Part shown: in pieces, positions 36,324 through 48,226 of the stretch
Layout of the letters: each line of letters opens with the position of its first letter
How positions within the stretch are numbered: the first letter of the stretch is position 1
Origin: Drosophila persimilis
Taxonomy: Eukaryota > Arthropoda > Insecta > Diptera > Drosophilidae
DNA length: 64,000 bases
Assembly: GCF_003286085.1 (NCBI RefSeq)
Contig: NW_020825332.1
Coordinates: forward strand, 1,483,001 to 1,547,000
Direction of reading: 5' to 3'
The notes under the pieces: generated by a model
What the model was told of the DNA's origin: nothing
Database searches by the model: none
What the model saw: only the letters and a program-made list of their open reading frames with translations
Translations under genes and position numbers: made by a program

Positions 36324-36938
36324 ATGGTGGTGGGCATTTTGGAGCTTGCACTCTTATAATTTTTCGAAACTGAAGTTCTCTTTTCCTTTCAGCGCGTTTT
36401 ATTTGTGACTTTTGGAGCGGCCCTCCTGCTCCTTCTGGGCCAGGTTGAGGCAACTTCTCTGTCGAGAACTTACCTGCCGCCCCAAGTTCAAGTGCAACAA
36501 ATCGTTTCCCGTCCGCAGGTGGTGCAGGTGGTGCAGCAGCGCCCTGTGATTCAATCTGTTGTGGTGCCACAGCGCACTTATCTCCCTCCTGCCCCGAGAG
36601 TGGTATCGGTTTACAGGCCGGCTCCTGTTCAGGTGGTCTCCATTCCGAGGGCGGTCCAGCATCAGATCATCTCCCGTCCCCAGGTGCAGGTGGTGCAGCA
36701 GCGTCCTGTGGTGGTGCAGCAGCGCCCTGTGGTGGTTCAGCAGCTTCCTGTGGTGGTTCAGCAGCGTCCTGTGGTGTTGCCACAGCGTACTTATCTGCCA
36801 CCAGCCCCAAGGGTGCTGTCAGTGGTTCGTCCAGCTCCCCAGGTGATCGCGATTGCTGCCCCCAGGCGCACCTACCTGCCCCCCCAGGGAGCTGCATCAT
36901 CGCTGAGCGAGCAGTACGAGCAGCCCGAAGAGATCTAG
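36324..36938 (+). CDS. Secreted YLPP protein with VVQQRPVV repeats
   Basis: The coding exons are ATG at 36324-36326 (or ATGGTG to 36329) and 36393-36938, giving 182 or 183 residues. The donor is unusual: the sequence after ATG reads GTGGTGGGC, so GTGGTG or GTGGGC must serve, and both keep the frame. The signal peptide is MRVLFVTFGAALLLLLGQVEA. The mature chain TSLSRTYLPPQVQVQQ has five TYLPP motifs in PQRTYLPPAPRV contexts and a repeat QQRPVVVQQ. The end, SLSEQYEQPEEI, lacks the GYxY block of its neighbours. Likely a structural cuticle protein of YLP type. AATAAA is at 37141-37146. Confidence 0.8.
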
Positions 36939-37140
36939 TAAAAAAATTCCGTCAGGGCAACTCGACGACTGGTTTGTGGGTTAACCCACACACCGCAAAC
37001 TATATTCTAATGCTAATTCCCGATGGAGCAGAACAGAAACGATCAGAGAAATGCAAAAATACATTTTGATACGTTTATTTGCATGTCTGACGCGATTCGA
37101 TCCTCAATGGATTTGCATATTCCAGAATTAGTATTTAGAC

Positions 37141-37146
37141 AATAAA
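37141..37146 (+). terminator. Poly(A) signal of the QQRPVV gene
   Basis: AATAAA about 200 bases after the stop. Confidence 0.5.
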
Positions 37147-37998
37147 GAAAGCGCAGAACAACATCAACGAAAATCATATTATAGGGCCATTAGGGCCAGT
37201 CATTTTGTGTCCCAAATCCCACAAAAAGCCTAAATTATTGTATAAAGAACGGCCACAGAAGACGTTAACCTTTTGAGAAGAAGACTCTTCGCTTCGAACT
37301 GTCTGTTTGCTCTTGAGCCTTCCCTATGATCTATCCATCTTTCAGATAATCAATCAACGTATCATTCAACCTATCGAGTGGCACATTAAGTCATTAACTT
37401 TTGGCATTAGATTTTGTTTCAATAAGCGGCTGAAGCTAATGGTTGACTCGGATAGTTTATGACCTGATAACTATCCAAATATCGTGGCCTGGATTCGTGT
37501 GTGTCGTGTATCAATAACTCCCTGAAGAGAGCCAGCTACTGTTTGGGCCACTGATCACCGTCATTAAAAGTATCTCGGTGTTTAGTTGTAGACGTTGGAG
37601 CCTAATCGAGTTAAATATACATTTTCTCAAACAAAAAGCAAAAGCGAAATATCAGGTTTGTGATAATTTGATTTTTGGCAACAAAAAAATAATGCTGCAA
37701 TACGGTATAGCATGGTATCCTTATGAATATTTATAATCGCATAGCGTCGCGGTTCTCTGCCGATTGACAGCCAAAAAATGAGAGTTTTTATAATCCATAC
37801 ACTCCGGTACACCCGACCCGACCGAGTGGAGTGGAGTGGAATGGATGGAGACGAGCCACACATCTGGTGGCGCGGCCGAAGGTATTTGGCTAATTAAACA
37901 AATTTTTCGAGACAAAATGCGGAGAAAAACGTTTTGGGGGTTCTATTGATTTATGATATGGCAGCACTTCCGTTTAAGTCCGCAGAATCGGCGACTCG
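37147..37998. other. Intergenic, no gene seen
   Basis: Ordinary AT-rich spacer between two plus-strand genes. A short GAGTG/GGAGT repeat lies near 37825-37842. Confidence 0.55.
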
Positions 37999-38004
37999 TA
38001 TAAA
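37999..38004 (+). promoter_or_regulatory. TATA box of the APAPV-repeat gene
   Basis: TATAAAAG; transcription is expected to start near 38030, leaving a 5' UTR of about 40 bases. Confidence 0.65.
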
Positions 38005-38071
38005 AGTACAGGAGCCCCAGCATAGAGATATTATTCGATTCGTTGCCCCATCAGCACACAGATCATCAAAA

Positions 38072-38852
38072 ATGGTAAGGATCTAGCAGCTGTTCCCTAT
38101 CCTATCTGGCCTGCGGATTACCTTTCCACTTCCCACAGAAATTCCTCGTCTTGGCTCTGGCTTTGGTTGGTTGCGTGGCCGCCGATGGTGGCTACAACTA
38201 CGGAGCACCCGCTCCAGTGAGGTCTTATCAGCCGGCCCCTCAGGTACAGCATAATTTTGCGGCCTCCGCTCCGGCTCCAGTGGCTGCCCCGGCTCCAGCG
38301 CCAGCTCCAGCACCAGTGTTCCAGGCTGCTGAATCTGCCCCAGCCCCATCTAGAAGCTACGTGCCCCCAGCACCTGCTGCCTCCGCACCCGTCCAGTCCT
38401 TCGCCCCTGCTCCTGCACCAGCTCCAGTCTTCCAGCCTGCTGCCTCTGCCCCGGCTCCAGTCCGTTCCTATGTGCCACCAGCACCAGTGCGGCAGCATCA
38501 TTTTGCTGCCTCCGCTCCGGCTCCTGTTGCTGCTCCTGCTCCGGCTCCCGCTCCAGTCTTCCAGCCTGCTGCATCTGCCCCGGCTCCTGTCCGTTCCTAC
38601 GTGCCCCCTGCACCCGTTGCTGCAGCCTCCGCTCCCGTCCAGTCCTTCGCTGCCCCTGCACCAGCTCCCTCTCCAGTACAGTCCTTCGCCCCTGCCCCCT
38701 CCTTCCAGGCTCCGGAGCCAGCCCCAGCCTTCGAGGCTGCCGCCTCTGCCCCGGCTCCAGCCCGCTCCGGCTACGACTACAGCCAGCCCCAGTCCAGCCA
38801 GGGCTACAGATACAGGACCGTGCGTCGTCGCGTCCTGAGGCACCGTGCTTAA
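38072..38852 (+). CDS. Secreted Ala/Pro-rich protein with YVPP and basic GYRYR end
   Basis: The coding exons are ATG 38072-38074 and 38139-38852, with a 64-base intron (GTAAGG...CACAG), giving 238 residues. The signal peptide is MKFLVLALALVGCVAA and the mature start is DGGYNYGAPAPVRSYQP. The body repeats SAPAPVRSYVPPAP and PAPAPVFQPAA, with YVPP instead of YLPP. The end GYDYSQPQSSQGYRYRTVRRRVLRHRA carries the GYR motif and an Arg-rich tail. The Ala/Pro/Val composition is that of low-complexity cuticular proteins. The Arg tail is related to the tails in the two genes at 48.2-52.7 kb. AATAAA at 38882-38887 is 30 bases past the stop. Confidence 0.87.
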
Positions 38853-38881
38853 GATGGGAAACCCCAGAAAAACGACACCGA

Positions 38882-38887
38882 AATAAA
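38882..38887 (+). terminator. Poly(A) signal of the APAPV-repeat gene
   Basis: AATAAA shortly after the stop codon. Confidence 0.6.
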
Positions 38888-38979
38888 CGATTATGTACCC
38901 AATTTCTGTAGAACTCTTACTTTTTTTGGGTGTGAAATGATAAACTCAGCTAATCTAAAGAAGGAAGCGTTTTCAGCCA

Positions 38980-39372
38980 CAAAAGTATATACTAGATAAG
39001 AATCAATAGCCAAATCCCCATGAGCGCCTGGATCCCAGAGACTATAGTAGCTAAAGCTGTGATAGCACACTGAATCAAGGGTATTTACCAATTTTGAACC
39101 ACCCCTTTCCACGCCCTCAAAAGACGAGAATCTGTGGCATCCACAATTTCAAAAATATGAGAAAACGCAGAATCGTTAAGAATTTAACATATATACTAGA
39201 CTGTGGAATTTAGATCATATCGGATCATTATTATGGAGGGAATAACAAAATCTATTTGCAGTGGTACACCTTGCACCCGCTTACTCATTCTCTCTCTCTC
39301 TCTCACACCACCTTCTTCGTGCAGTGTGCGTGTGGCGATAGCGGTAAAATGAAAAGAGTTAAAAAAAGAGTT
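38980..39372 (+). mobile_element. mini-me/INE-type dispersed repeat, copy 2
   Basis: It begins with TATATACTAGATAAGAATCAATAGCC (TA tract plus core), has GGATCCCAGAGACTATAGTAGC, then ATCTGTGGCATCCACAATTT, AGACTGTGGAATTTAGATCA, GATCATTATTATGG, TTTGCAGTGGT and a CT microsatellite. This order of words is that of a common Drosophila dispersed repeat. The GTCY array seen in copy 1 is lost here. Non-coding. Confidence 0.6.
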
Positions 39373-39959
39373 ACTCTAAAATTCTAATCGTGTAGATCAA
39401 TAGGTGTAGAGAGGATGAATGAAGTTAAAGAAATAACAATAGAACTTGACTAACGTGGGTCCTCTGTTTTCCCCCTTTCTAAAGACAACTGCAAGCTAAA
39501 TTTGTAAAAAATATGTCGTATAAGTTTAATAAATCAATAGATATGCATGTAATCAAGGTGAATTATATTTTATTTTTCTATGTTAGTATTCGAAAACCGA
39601 ATATTTAATTTGAACATGGGTCTGTTTCTTTTTACTAAGTAATTTTTCTCTCAGTGTAATTATACGTAAGCGCCAGAATTAACTGCCGCATGCTCCCTCT
39701 CTCTCTGTCTTTTTGTATAGCTGTTCGAATTGATTTTTTGGTTAATGCGGGGAGGGGGATATCTCTCGGAATTTGTATAGCACTCTCAAGAGAGATGGGC
39801 AAAATACACAGACAAAGAGAGGGACCACGACCGCTAGTTATGTTCTAATGTTAATACTTGCTCTTCGGTTATCCCCTTTCTACATAATGACCTACAAATT
39901 TGATAAGATTTGTAAAACGTTTTATCTGTTTCTATGTTTCTGCTACATCTGTCTCCCTC
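39373..39959. other. Spacer between two dispersed repeats
   Basis: No gene seen; a CT-rich run lies at about 39696-39710. Confidence 0.5.
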
Positions 39960-40200
39960 TTTTTCGCTGCTCACACCAGCCTCAGAGGTTTCCATCCGCC
40001 AGAGCCTGCACGAGGTAGAGTGAGAGAGTGAAAGAGAGAGAGAGAGAGAGAATGAGAATGATTGAACCCGTAGAAGGGGTAGGGTAGCCACAGCCATTTT
40101 ATTTGTTTATTTTGGCTATAATAACCGGGCTAAACCAGATTCGGCAATCTTGTAGATATGCTAATATTCTATGATTATCCGTTTTCGGTTTTCTTGTATT
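39960..40200 (-). mobile_element. mini-me/INE-type dispersed repeat fragment, copy 3
   Basis: On the minus strand it has CAAGATTGCCGAATCTGG, TTATTATAGCC, ATGGCTGTGGCTACC and a CT microsatellite (the GA run at about 40031-40051), in the same order as in copies 1 and 2. Only the second half of the element is recognisable. Confidence 0.5.
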
Positions 40201-40639
40201 TTCAACAGATGTTCATCTTTTGTGCGCGAATATAACACATTATAATAATAATATATACATATATCAATCGAAACACCAATTTGTTGATGGGAACATTTAT
40301 GTTTGTTTGGCCAAACTTTTTTGCAAAATTAATTGCAGATACAGTTATCGAAGAGTGTCTCTGGTTTGAGAATAGGATCAAAAACCCCACTTATCACTGA
40401 GGGGTGGGATCGATAAATTCTAGCGCTTTGATCTGTGACAAATTTACGGCGTACTTTCGCTGTGCTTTGCTGGAATATTCATTTGTATTTAAATGGCGAA
40501 CATTCAATGAGAACAAATGGGTCACATAAAGCATCAAATGAATTTCTCACGCTACCGCCAACAGGTTTCTGGCCTTCAGTTTCGGTTTCGTTGGGGTTTT
40601 GGGGGCTCGAATGCACTTCAATTGGATCCCCAAAGATTG

Positions 40640-40672
40640 TATAAAAGTTGCATCTAGAGCGGATAAGCTTCA
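40640..40672 (+). promoter_or_regulatory. Core promoter of the His-rich/GAQL gene
   Basis: TATAAAAG starts at 40640, and initiator-like TTCACTGG has its A at 40672. Confidence 0.65.
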
Positions 40673-40686
40673 CTGGCATTTGCACA

Positions 40687-42555
40687 ATGGTGAGAGATCA
40701 ATGAGGAACTGAAGTACGGCTAAGCTTGACTAATTCTTAGGTTACTTTCATTCCACAGAAATTTCTCTGTGTCCTGCTGTTGTGCATCCTGGCGGCTGCC
40801 TGCCTGGCAGATGTTTCCCATGTGAAACACCATAAGCATCATCGCCACCATGATGACGACGAGCATTATAATTATCTGCCACCGTCGGAGGAAAAGGATG
40901 ACCTGGAGCAGCCCTTCTACAAAAAGGAGAAGCACACCAGTGAGCGCGTGGTCTACCACAAGGAGGAGGAACACGACGAACTACCCCGCCATCAGCATCA
41001 CCACAAGGAGCAGCACTACCACCACGAGGAACCCAAGAAACAGCGCGTGGATCACTACCATCACTACGACAAGAAGCCGGAGGTGAAGACCGAACATATC
41101 CATTACAAACACGACAAGCCGCAGGTCCGAACGGATAATAGTGGGGACCTGTTCACTCCGGCGGCCAGCCAAGTCGTATATAGACGGCGCCGTCCCCACC
41201 GCATAACCTACGCCAGTGCCCCCAACTCTGTCTTTCACACGCACACCCAGATCAACGTCCAGTCGCAGGACTCGGAACTCAACTCGCTCACCCGCCCAGA
41301 TCTCCCAGGAGGACAGCAATTGCCAGCCGGAGCCCAGGCACCCACTGGCGCACAGGCGCCAACAGGAGCTGGCTTCCTGCCCAACTGCCAGATTACAGGA
41401 GCTGGCAATGCTCCTCCGGGCTGTGGACCGTCGGATCCACTTGGAGCTCAATTACCTGCAAGCGCTTTGGTTCCAGGTGCTGGGCTGCCTGCCAATCAAG
41501 GAGCTCCGATTCCAGCCGGTGGGCAGTTGGCTGTTCAGGGCAATGGCCAGCGCCCACAGAAACCCTCTCGTCCAGGCGGATACGGCGGCGGCTATGGTAG
41601 AAACAACTTCTTCTTCGATCCATCGCTGTCTGCTCAGCTGGGCACTGCAGGCTTCCCCGTCCCTGTTGGCGGTGCTCAGTTGGCTGCAGGTCAAGGATTT
41701 CCCAACCAGAATCAGTTTGACCCCTCTTTCGGTGCCCAGTTACCCGCCGCGGGTCAAGCTCCTGCAGCTGGCGGCCCTTTCGATCCATCATTTAGTGCAG
41801 CCGCTCAACGGCCGGCGGGTGGACAAGCACCGCTCCAGAATCAGTATGACCCCAATGCACAATTCGGAGGTCAGCTGCCCGCTGCCCAACAGCCAAATCA
41901 ACTCGGAAATCCCGCTCTGGGCGCTCAGCTGGGAGTTGGCCAGGCTCCGCTTGGACAGAGGCCGAATCAGCCGAGTCCTCCTCCGTTCGGTGCTCAGCTT
42001 GGTGCTGGACAGGCGCCTCTTCAGAATCAATTTGATCCATCTTTGGGCGCCCAACTGGGAGCGGGTCAAGTGGTGCCACGTTTGCGCTCTGGACGTCCAC
42101 GCAACCGTTCCAACTACCAAGGTCTAAACGTTCTCAATGGCAATGTGTTCGGGCAGCCGCATCTGCAGGGACCAACGAATGCTCTGGGCAACCAGCAGGA
42201 CACTAACATCATCGATGGCAACTTCTACAGCGATCCTAGCGTGCACCATGGCCATGGCCATCATCGTGCTCTGGTCTCTGTCAATGGCAATCAACGGTCG
42301 GTTCTAGTGACGGACGCGGATCTTGATGATGCGGATGACGATACCGATCCCACTTTCCCACTGGGTTTCGCGGCCAGTAGCCCACAGGCTGCCTATGCGG
42401 CTGCTCCCAAAAAAGGCAGGAAATCCAGTTTGAACAGGCACAGCAGCTCAAAGGATGATGACTTTGACCTAGGAACAGCTGCCTCAGAGCACGATACGGA
42501 CTACCGTGAGGATGGCTATCACTACACGAAGCCCAAACACTCGTTTGAGTATTGA
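40687..42555 (+). CDS. Large secreted His-rich N-domain / GAQL-repeat protein
   Basis: The coding exons are ATG 40687-40689 and 40759-42555, with a 69-base intron (GTGAGA...CACAG), giving 599 residues. The signal peptide is MKFLCVLLLCILAAACLA and the mature start is DVSHVKHHKHHRHHDDDEHY, followed by one YLPP. The first 110 residues are rich in His, Lys and Glu. A basic VVYRRRRPHRITYAS segment precedes a long Gln/Ala/Gly/Pro region with repeats of GAQLGAGQAPLQNQFDPS. The last 120 residues are acidic (DADLDDADDDTDP), and the end is REDGYHYTKPKHSFEY. It is the least repetitive of the large members and has a Cys pair (NCQI..GCGP), rare in this cluster. It probably acts in extracellular matrix. 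Its position near nAChRbeta1 (CG11348) suggests a relative of CG11349, which I could not verify. Confidence 0.86.
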
Positions 42556-45500
42556 AATTTGTGTACAAAATAATCTTATAAATACTCAAAAATGAATTAT
42601 ACTTAGCAGCATTCGGCTACAAGAGCAGTCAAACAATAGCATACTTTTTAGCACCCTCATGGGAGCTCAATCTCTCTAAAGCTCCCATTTCCGGTTGGGG
42701 CTATGCTTTTTAAAGCTTTAAATATAGCTTTTGCTGTGTGCTTAACACAGGTTAACACTAAAATTGTTTCAAAGTTAATAGGAGTACAAAATGTTCTGGT
42801 TTTATTCATTTTGGCGGCCATTTCGATCACCAGATTGTGTTGATTTCGATTTCCTTATTCTTTGCTTATAAACACTTAACCTTAAGAGTTCTGTCTTCTA
42901 GTTCTCGCATAAAAATCACTTATGATTATGATACACGTGTAGACCAGTTTAAACATCTGCCTCTTGACAATGACTTTAGCTGCTTTTATTTTGATGGAAA
43001 AATATCAATAAATCCATAAGGAAAGGAAACTAGTTCAGCGCGTCAATAGCAAACCCATACTAGTGCACTCAGACACTCAGAAAAGTATAAAAGATTCATA
43101 TAGTGAGAAAGAGGGAGAGGAAGGGAGAGGAAGGCAAATATTGAAAATCACACACATGGGCAAAATGAATTGTCGACATAAATTTATGCGATAATTTAGA
43201 TTCGATTCTCATGCAAATCCAATAAACTAAAAACTAAAATCAAAATAAAAACACAAAACACAAATAAAACAAAATCTATTGTTTCATCGGAAGAGAAGAC
43301 ACATCGGACTGCATAGAGATAAAGAAGCAGAAACTGAAACCGAACCGACAAACAGTTTCAATGGGACAGCCCTCTTTCAGTATGTATTGACCTGGCTAAA
43401 CAAACCACCTTTTGAGTATGCAAGACATGGACGATCAAACGATTTTTGATATTTTTCGGTGTATGAATACACACGTATTTTTGGCAACGAGGGCGGGGGC
43501 CCACTCAATGGTTATATTCGCCAATCAATGTCAATATTTGACTGCCATCTCCTGAATCAAATGTAGGCGATAGCATCTATCTTAGCCTGTATGTCACTAC
43601 ACTACGGGCTTGACCCGATCCCCCTGCAGCTGCAGCAAAAGCGGGGCTAATAGAAAGCTCTTAGTTTTGGCCCATAAATTAACCCAGTTCACCTACCTCC
43701 CAAAATTAACTCACTTAAGTGAGCCACACTTTGTCCACAAAAAAAGGGGGGTACAAGTAGCATTAAATTAAAATAATTAATGGCAAACTTTCAGAGATCA
43801 AACAAAACTCTCTGGAGGCATGAGCGTGTGGAGCGGTGGGGCTTTGCATAAATTGAACAAAGAGGGAACTGCGAGAGGGCCAAAACCTGACCCAGCTAGG
43901 AGCCCCGGCTCGTGGCTCAGCGGCGGCTCATTACAGAGATATAAATTTTGGGAACAATCTGTGCGAATTTCGGTCCGCTTATATTGTAGCTATGCAAAGC
44001 GAGTGAGTGGGGGCTTATCGTCGAAATGTGGAGATGGAGTTCAATGATCCGCATGCCCGCCCGCTTCTTTTGGGAACCATTTTTATTGGCTTTAATGTTC
44101 CACAAGCTGAGAGTTACAGCGTGTTATTTACGTTCTATGATTGTAAAGAATTTGTCGGGCGATAAGATCTGCTGCTCTGATCTGATCCAATCTCATGTAA
44201 TTCCGACTTGCGTCATATGTTAAACATAGCCGAATGGGGGCCCACAAGATGATTAATTCTCAGACACTTGGCAGCAACATAATTAATTTTAGACAGCCGA
44301 CAACTAAAAATATAATTTCAAGCCTCAATCGTACTTCAATTCCCATCATTCGATCCGCTAACCACTCGAAGAGCCGCTGCCTGGCTACAAAGAATCAGAA
44401 TTCGAATTGGGAATCAGCCAGAACATCATTACATTGCCAAGCGATTTGAAAGGAAATTGCCAAATTTCGGCTGCCACGCTTATATGTACATTATTTATGG
44501 GGGCCCCAAGCCGTGCGTTAAAAGTGTGCGCAAGTTTTTTTTGTTCTTCCACTCTTCTTGGCTTTATGTTTTTTTTTTTTTAAGACATCTTTGGTTTTCG
44601 TTTTGTCTTCTTCGTGACGGTGGAGATGCGCTGCATGGCGATGGGGGCACTTTCTAGTCGCCGACTCGGACGCTCGGAAGATGAGAACTGGTTTCCAGAA
44701 TGATTTATCATACATTTAAGTTTTTGGTGGAAAAAAGAGCATCTAAAATAGCTAAAACAAAAGCTGAATTTATCATAAAAGACTAAAACGTGTACTTGGC
44801 AAGTGCAAATTATGCGCTTAACATAACGAAAAGTGTATGCTCTTTCAATTTAAGGAGTATTATTGTTAGGTAGAAGGTAAAGTATCTCAAAGATAGGATG
44901 TCATTTTAATTTGTATAATCTTTAAACTGTGTTTACAAAAATTTAGATTTAATTATTACTTTATGAAATAATAATATAAAAATATAGAGCTTTAATAAAA
45001 TTGTTATTTATTCAATCCGATAATATTCCGATGGTAACAATTTTGTTGTTATATTACATAATAAACTAAAAATATAAAAAAAAGGTAGAATCTTATCAAC
45101 ATATTTTATTTTAATAAAAAATACAAATTCATTTTATTTATTTATGAATACAATTAATTAACAAAAATGAATAACATTGGATAATAATATTTTTATTACG
45201 TATAATTAATATACATAATTAAAAAATAAAACAACCAATAATAATTAATAAATTCAGTTCAAACTTATGTTTTTAAAAAACATGTTTATTCAAGCTCATC
45301 AGCTGATGAATTTTATAAAAATTTCTCACGCCAAAGTTGATCACTAAACCAATGAAAGTTTCCCTCCTTAAGATACCCTTAAATGCAAAATGATCTAGCT
45401 CGTGTGAGTATTAGGGGGCCACAGCAAAGGAAAGGCTGCTGCCACGAGAAAGAAGTTTGCCGCCTCCTAAGCTCATAGACAGCGCAAAAAACAAATGGTT

Positions 45501-48147
45501 TTAATATTAATTAGAATAGAATTTGCATAAATTAAGCCCGAGCGAAATGGTTTTTGTTAGACAGAGCGACGCGGCCCCTGGGATTATGCAAAAATAAAAA
45601 AAAAACAAGTCCCACACTTAAGGCTGAAACAAGAAAAGGGGAGCTCTACATGGGGACGGTCTCTGACCAATCTCATCCATTATCCGATAGTACAATCACA
45701 GATCTCCTTTCGCTGTTCCGCTCTCCTAGTTTCTATTTGTGGGATACGATACGTTAATTTCGGGGCCCACGTTGACTTATTAAAACAGCGATTGACAATA
45801 TTTATATTGTGTTTGACCATTATGAGACTTTTTTTGTCTGGGCTGCCGCTGCCATTCTATGGAGATTGGAGATGGGACACAGACTGGGGGCTGCCATTCA
45901 CTAATTTGCATATTTTTGCGATTTCAGCATAAACATCAATTCCGAAATGGCACTTTTAAGTGTGTTCAGACCGGCTTCCCGGGCATCCGATGCTGATTTC
46001 GATGCTGCCTGCTGCTGATGGATAATAATAATACTGATGACAATAATGCGTTGGTCGGCTGATCGTGATCTATTGACTGGCAGCAGCATGTGCGTGTAGA
46101 ACGTTTATGGGCTGTAGAACTGGACCAGAGTAGACCACAATAGAATATGCTAGAATAGAGCAGTCTCTCAGATTTGGCGGGAGATTGAAATGTAAATTAG
46201 CAAAGCCATAAATTGTGCTCGTTAATAGTTTGCGACTCTAGTTTTAGTGCTGCACACAACACACAGGAAATGAAATGATCTACTTCATTGTTTCAGCCGA
46301 TTCTCAGCCAAAACTAGAAATGTAAGACTCTTAATCTTAATGCATTTGGAGATAGGATAAATTATACAATTGTTATTTGATACTTGGTGTTGCCGAACTC
46401 TTTTTTATGGCCCGAGTTAATTAGCAGAAACTGGTGCTATAAACAGAACTATAGAGATCTTCTCTATGGTTCAACTTTCGTCTTGAGGCGCCGAACAGTG
46501 GCGCGTGACAACCATCCATCAACCATCACCATCCTCCTCGTCAGAGCCAATAGACGTCCGTCAATAGCTCTGCTTCCATTTGGGGTACCCCGATATTGTC
46601 GAGTGTTTCCATGACCTCGACTTTCAGAAGTGTACATAGACCCATCTATAATAAAAAATATACATGGTTTATGCTGTGTATTTAGAAGAATCAATCAGCA
46701 TCTGTTAGTCATCGTTTACCCTTCAATTTTACGGAACCGATTAGTTCTTAGCCCCTCTAACGAGCCCTGCTTCTCATGGCTGTGTGTTTTCGGCTATCGA
46801 TCCGTTGCATATAAACTTTAACATTGCCAAATCTTTCTCCTACTTTGAAGGGGATCATTAATCATGGTTATGGCTACTGCTGCATAAAACAATTGCTATG
46901 TTTGCTTTATCTTTTAACAAGTCGATCGGTGGTATAGTGCTAATTGATAGAGCGTAGGGGTGTATTTTATTTATAGAAGATGTTTTTTGTGGAAGCATAA
47001 AACGTTTTGGCACCAATAAGCTTTGCATATTCCTGTCCAGGATCAACAGACGAGTCGATGTAGGAAAAGACTATAAAATACCAAGAAAAAATCAGGAACA
47101 AAGTCCATTTCAATTTTCGTTCGATGTTTCGTGGTATTGGCGGGCGGTGTACTGATACCTAAATTCTCTTCTGGGTTATCCTTCGTTCATGCTTTGGGCG
47201 GCTGTGTCGGTCCCAGAATCCAACAACAATATACACAGCTTGCTAATTGTGTTGTATTTGAGTTACTAAAATTACAGAAAATCATCTTTGTTCCTAAGTT
47301 CATAAGTCTCCTATCCTCCTTCGATATAGGATTTACAACAGATTTTTCACTCTTTGTTGTTGGCATTCTTGAAAATAATCACAATAGGCGAAAATTCGAT
47401 ATCCGGCAGTCAGTTTACAAAAAATTGCCTAATTCTTAGGCAAACAGCACAATTATATAATCTTTTTCCATAAACTGAATGGCGCGCTTTGGCAGTTCCT
47501 ATTTGTTGATTAATGAACAGCGACGACAGACATGACAAACAATGAGCTGATGCTGCCTCGGCCTGTGTACGGATACTATCGGAGTGAGCGAATTTTATTG
47601 AATCGAATAACTCATCATTTGAATCTAAATCGAGCGCAATTTTTGCGGCGGCTTGAATGGAACAAAGCAGCCCCAAAAACAGCAATCAGGCACAAAGAGG
47701 TGTAAACAACATGAGAGAGCAAAGTTGTTTTGGGCTCGAATGAGTGTGTGCGTATGTGTGTGGATCTGTGAGCGCTCGACTTGTCCAAAACGTTGATGTC
47801 CATCAAAATCTTTTGCATATGCTTAAATAAAACAATTAAGAGAATCCGTGCGAACGATTTTGGCCATTAAACTTTTTATTCCATTTTCAGCTTCTCTCGA
47901 GCTTTTTGTGCGAATGTAAGCGTCGCCGTTGCCGTCGCTGTCGCAGCCTCTGAGCGTGTTAGCCGAGCCCCAAGTGAGGCTTAGAACCTCTGCAGAGCCA
48001 AAAGCCGTGCGAATTTACAGCGCGTCCGAAGATGGTCCGATCGTGGGCTGCGGCGTCGGCTTCGCCGTCTGCGCCGACGTGGACGGCGGTCAGAGCGAAA
48101 TATGCGAGCTCTGTAATGTGCGGCGGTGGCGAAGAGCAGAGAATTTG
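42556..48147. other. 5.6 kb intergenic region
   Basis: No supported gene. An AT-rich block lies at about 44880-45300. TATA-like words at 43086 (TATAAAAG) and 47072 (TATAAAAT) are not followed by a convincing coding exon. The second has a possible damaged signal sequence 50 bases downstream (see findings). Only a weak poly(A) region for the preceding gene is visible. Confidence 0.5.
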
Positions 48148-48181
48148 TATAAATACCAAAAGGTTCTGCGTATTCATCATT
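48148..48181 (+). promoter_or_regulatory. Core promoter of the furin-site repeat gene
   Basis: TATAAATA starts at 48148, and initiator TCATTAG has its A at 48179. Confidence 0.7.
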
Positions 48182-48226
48182 AGAGTTTCGGTTTTACTGG
48201 TGTGAACAAGCAGCTCAACGGACAAG

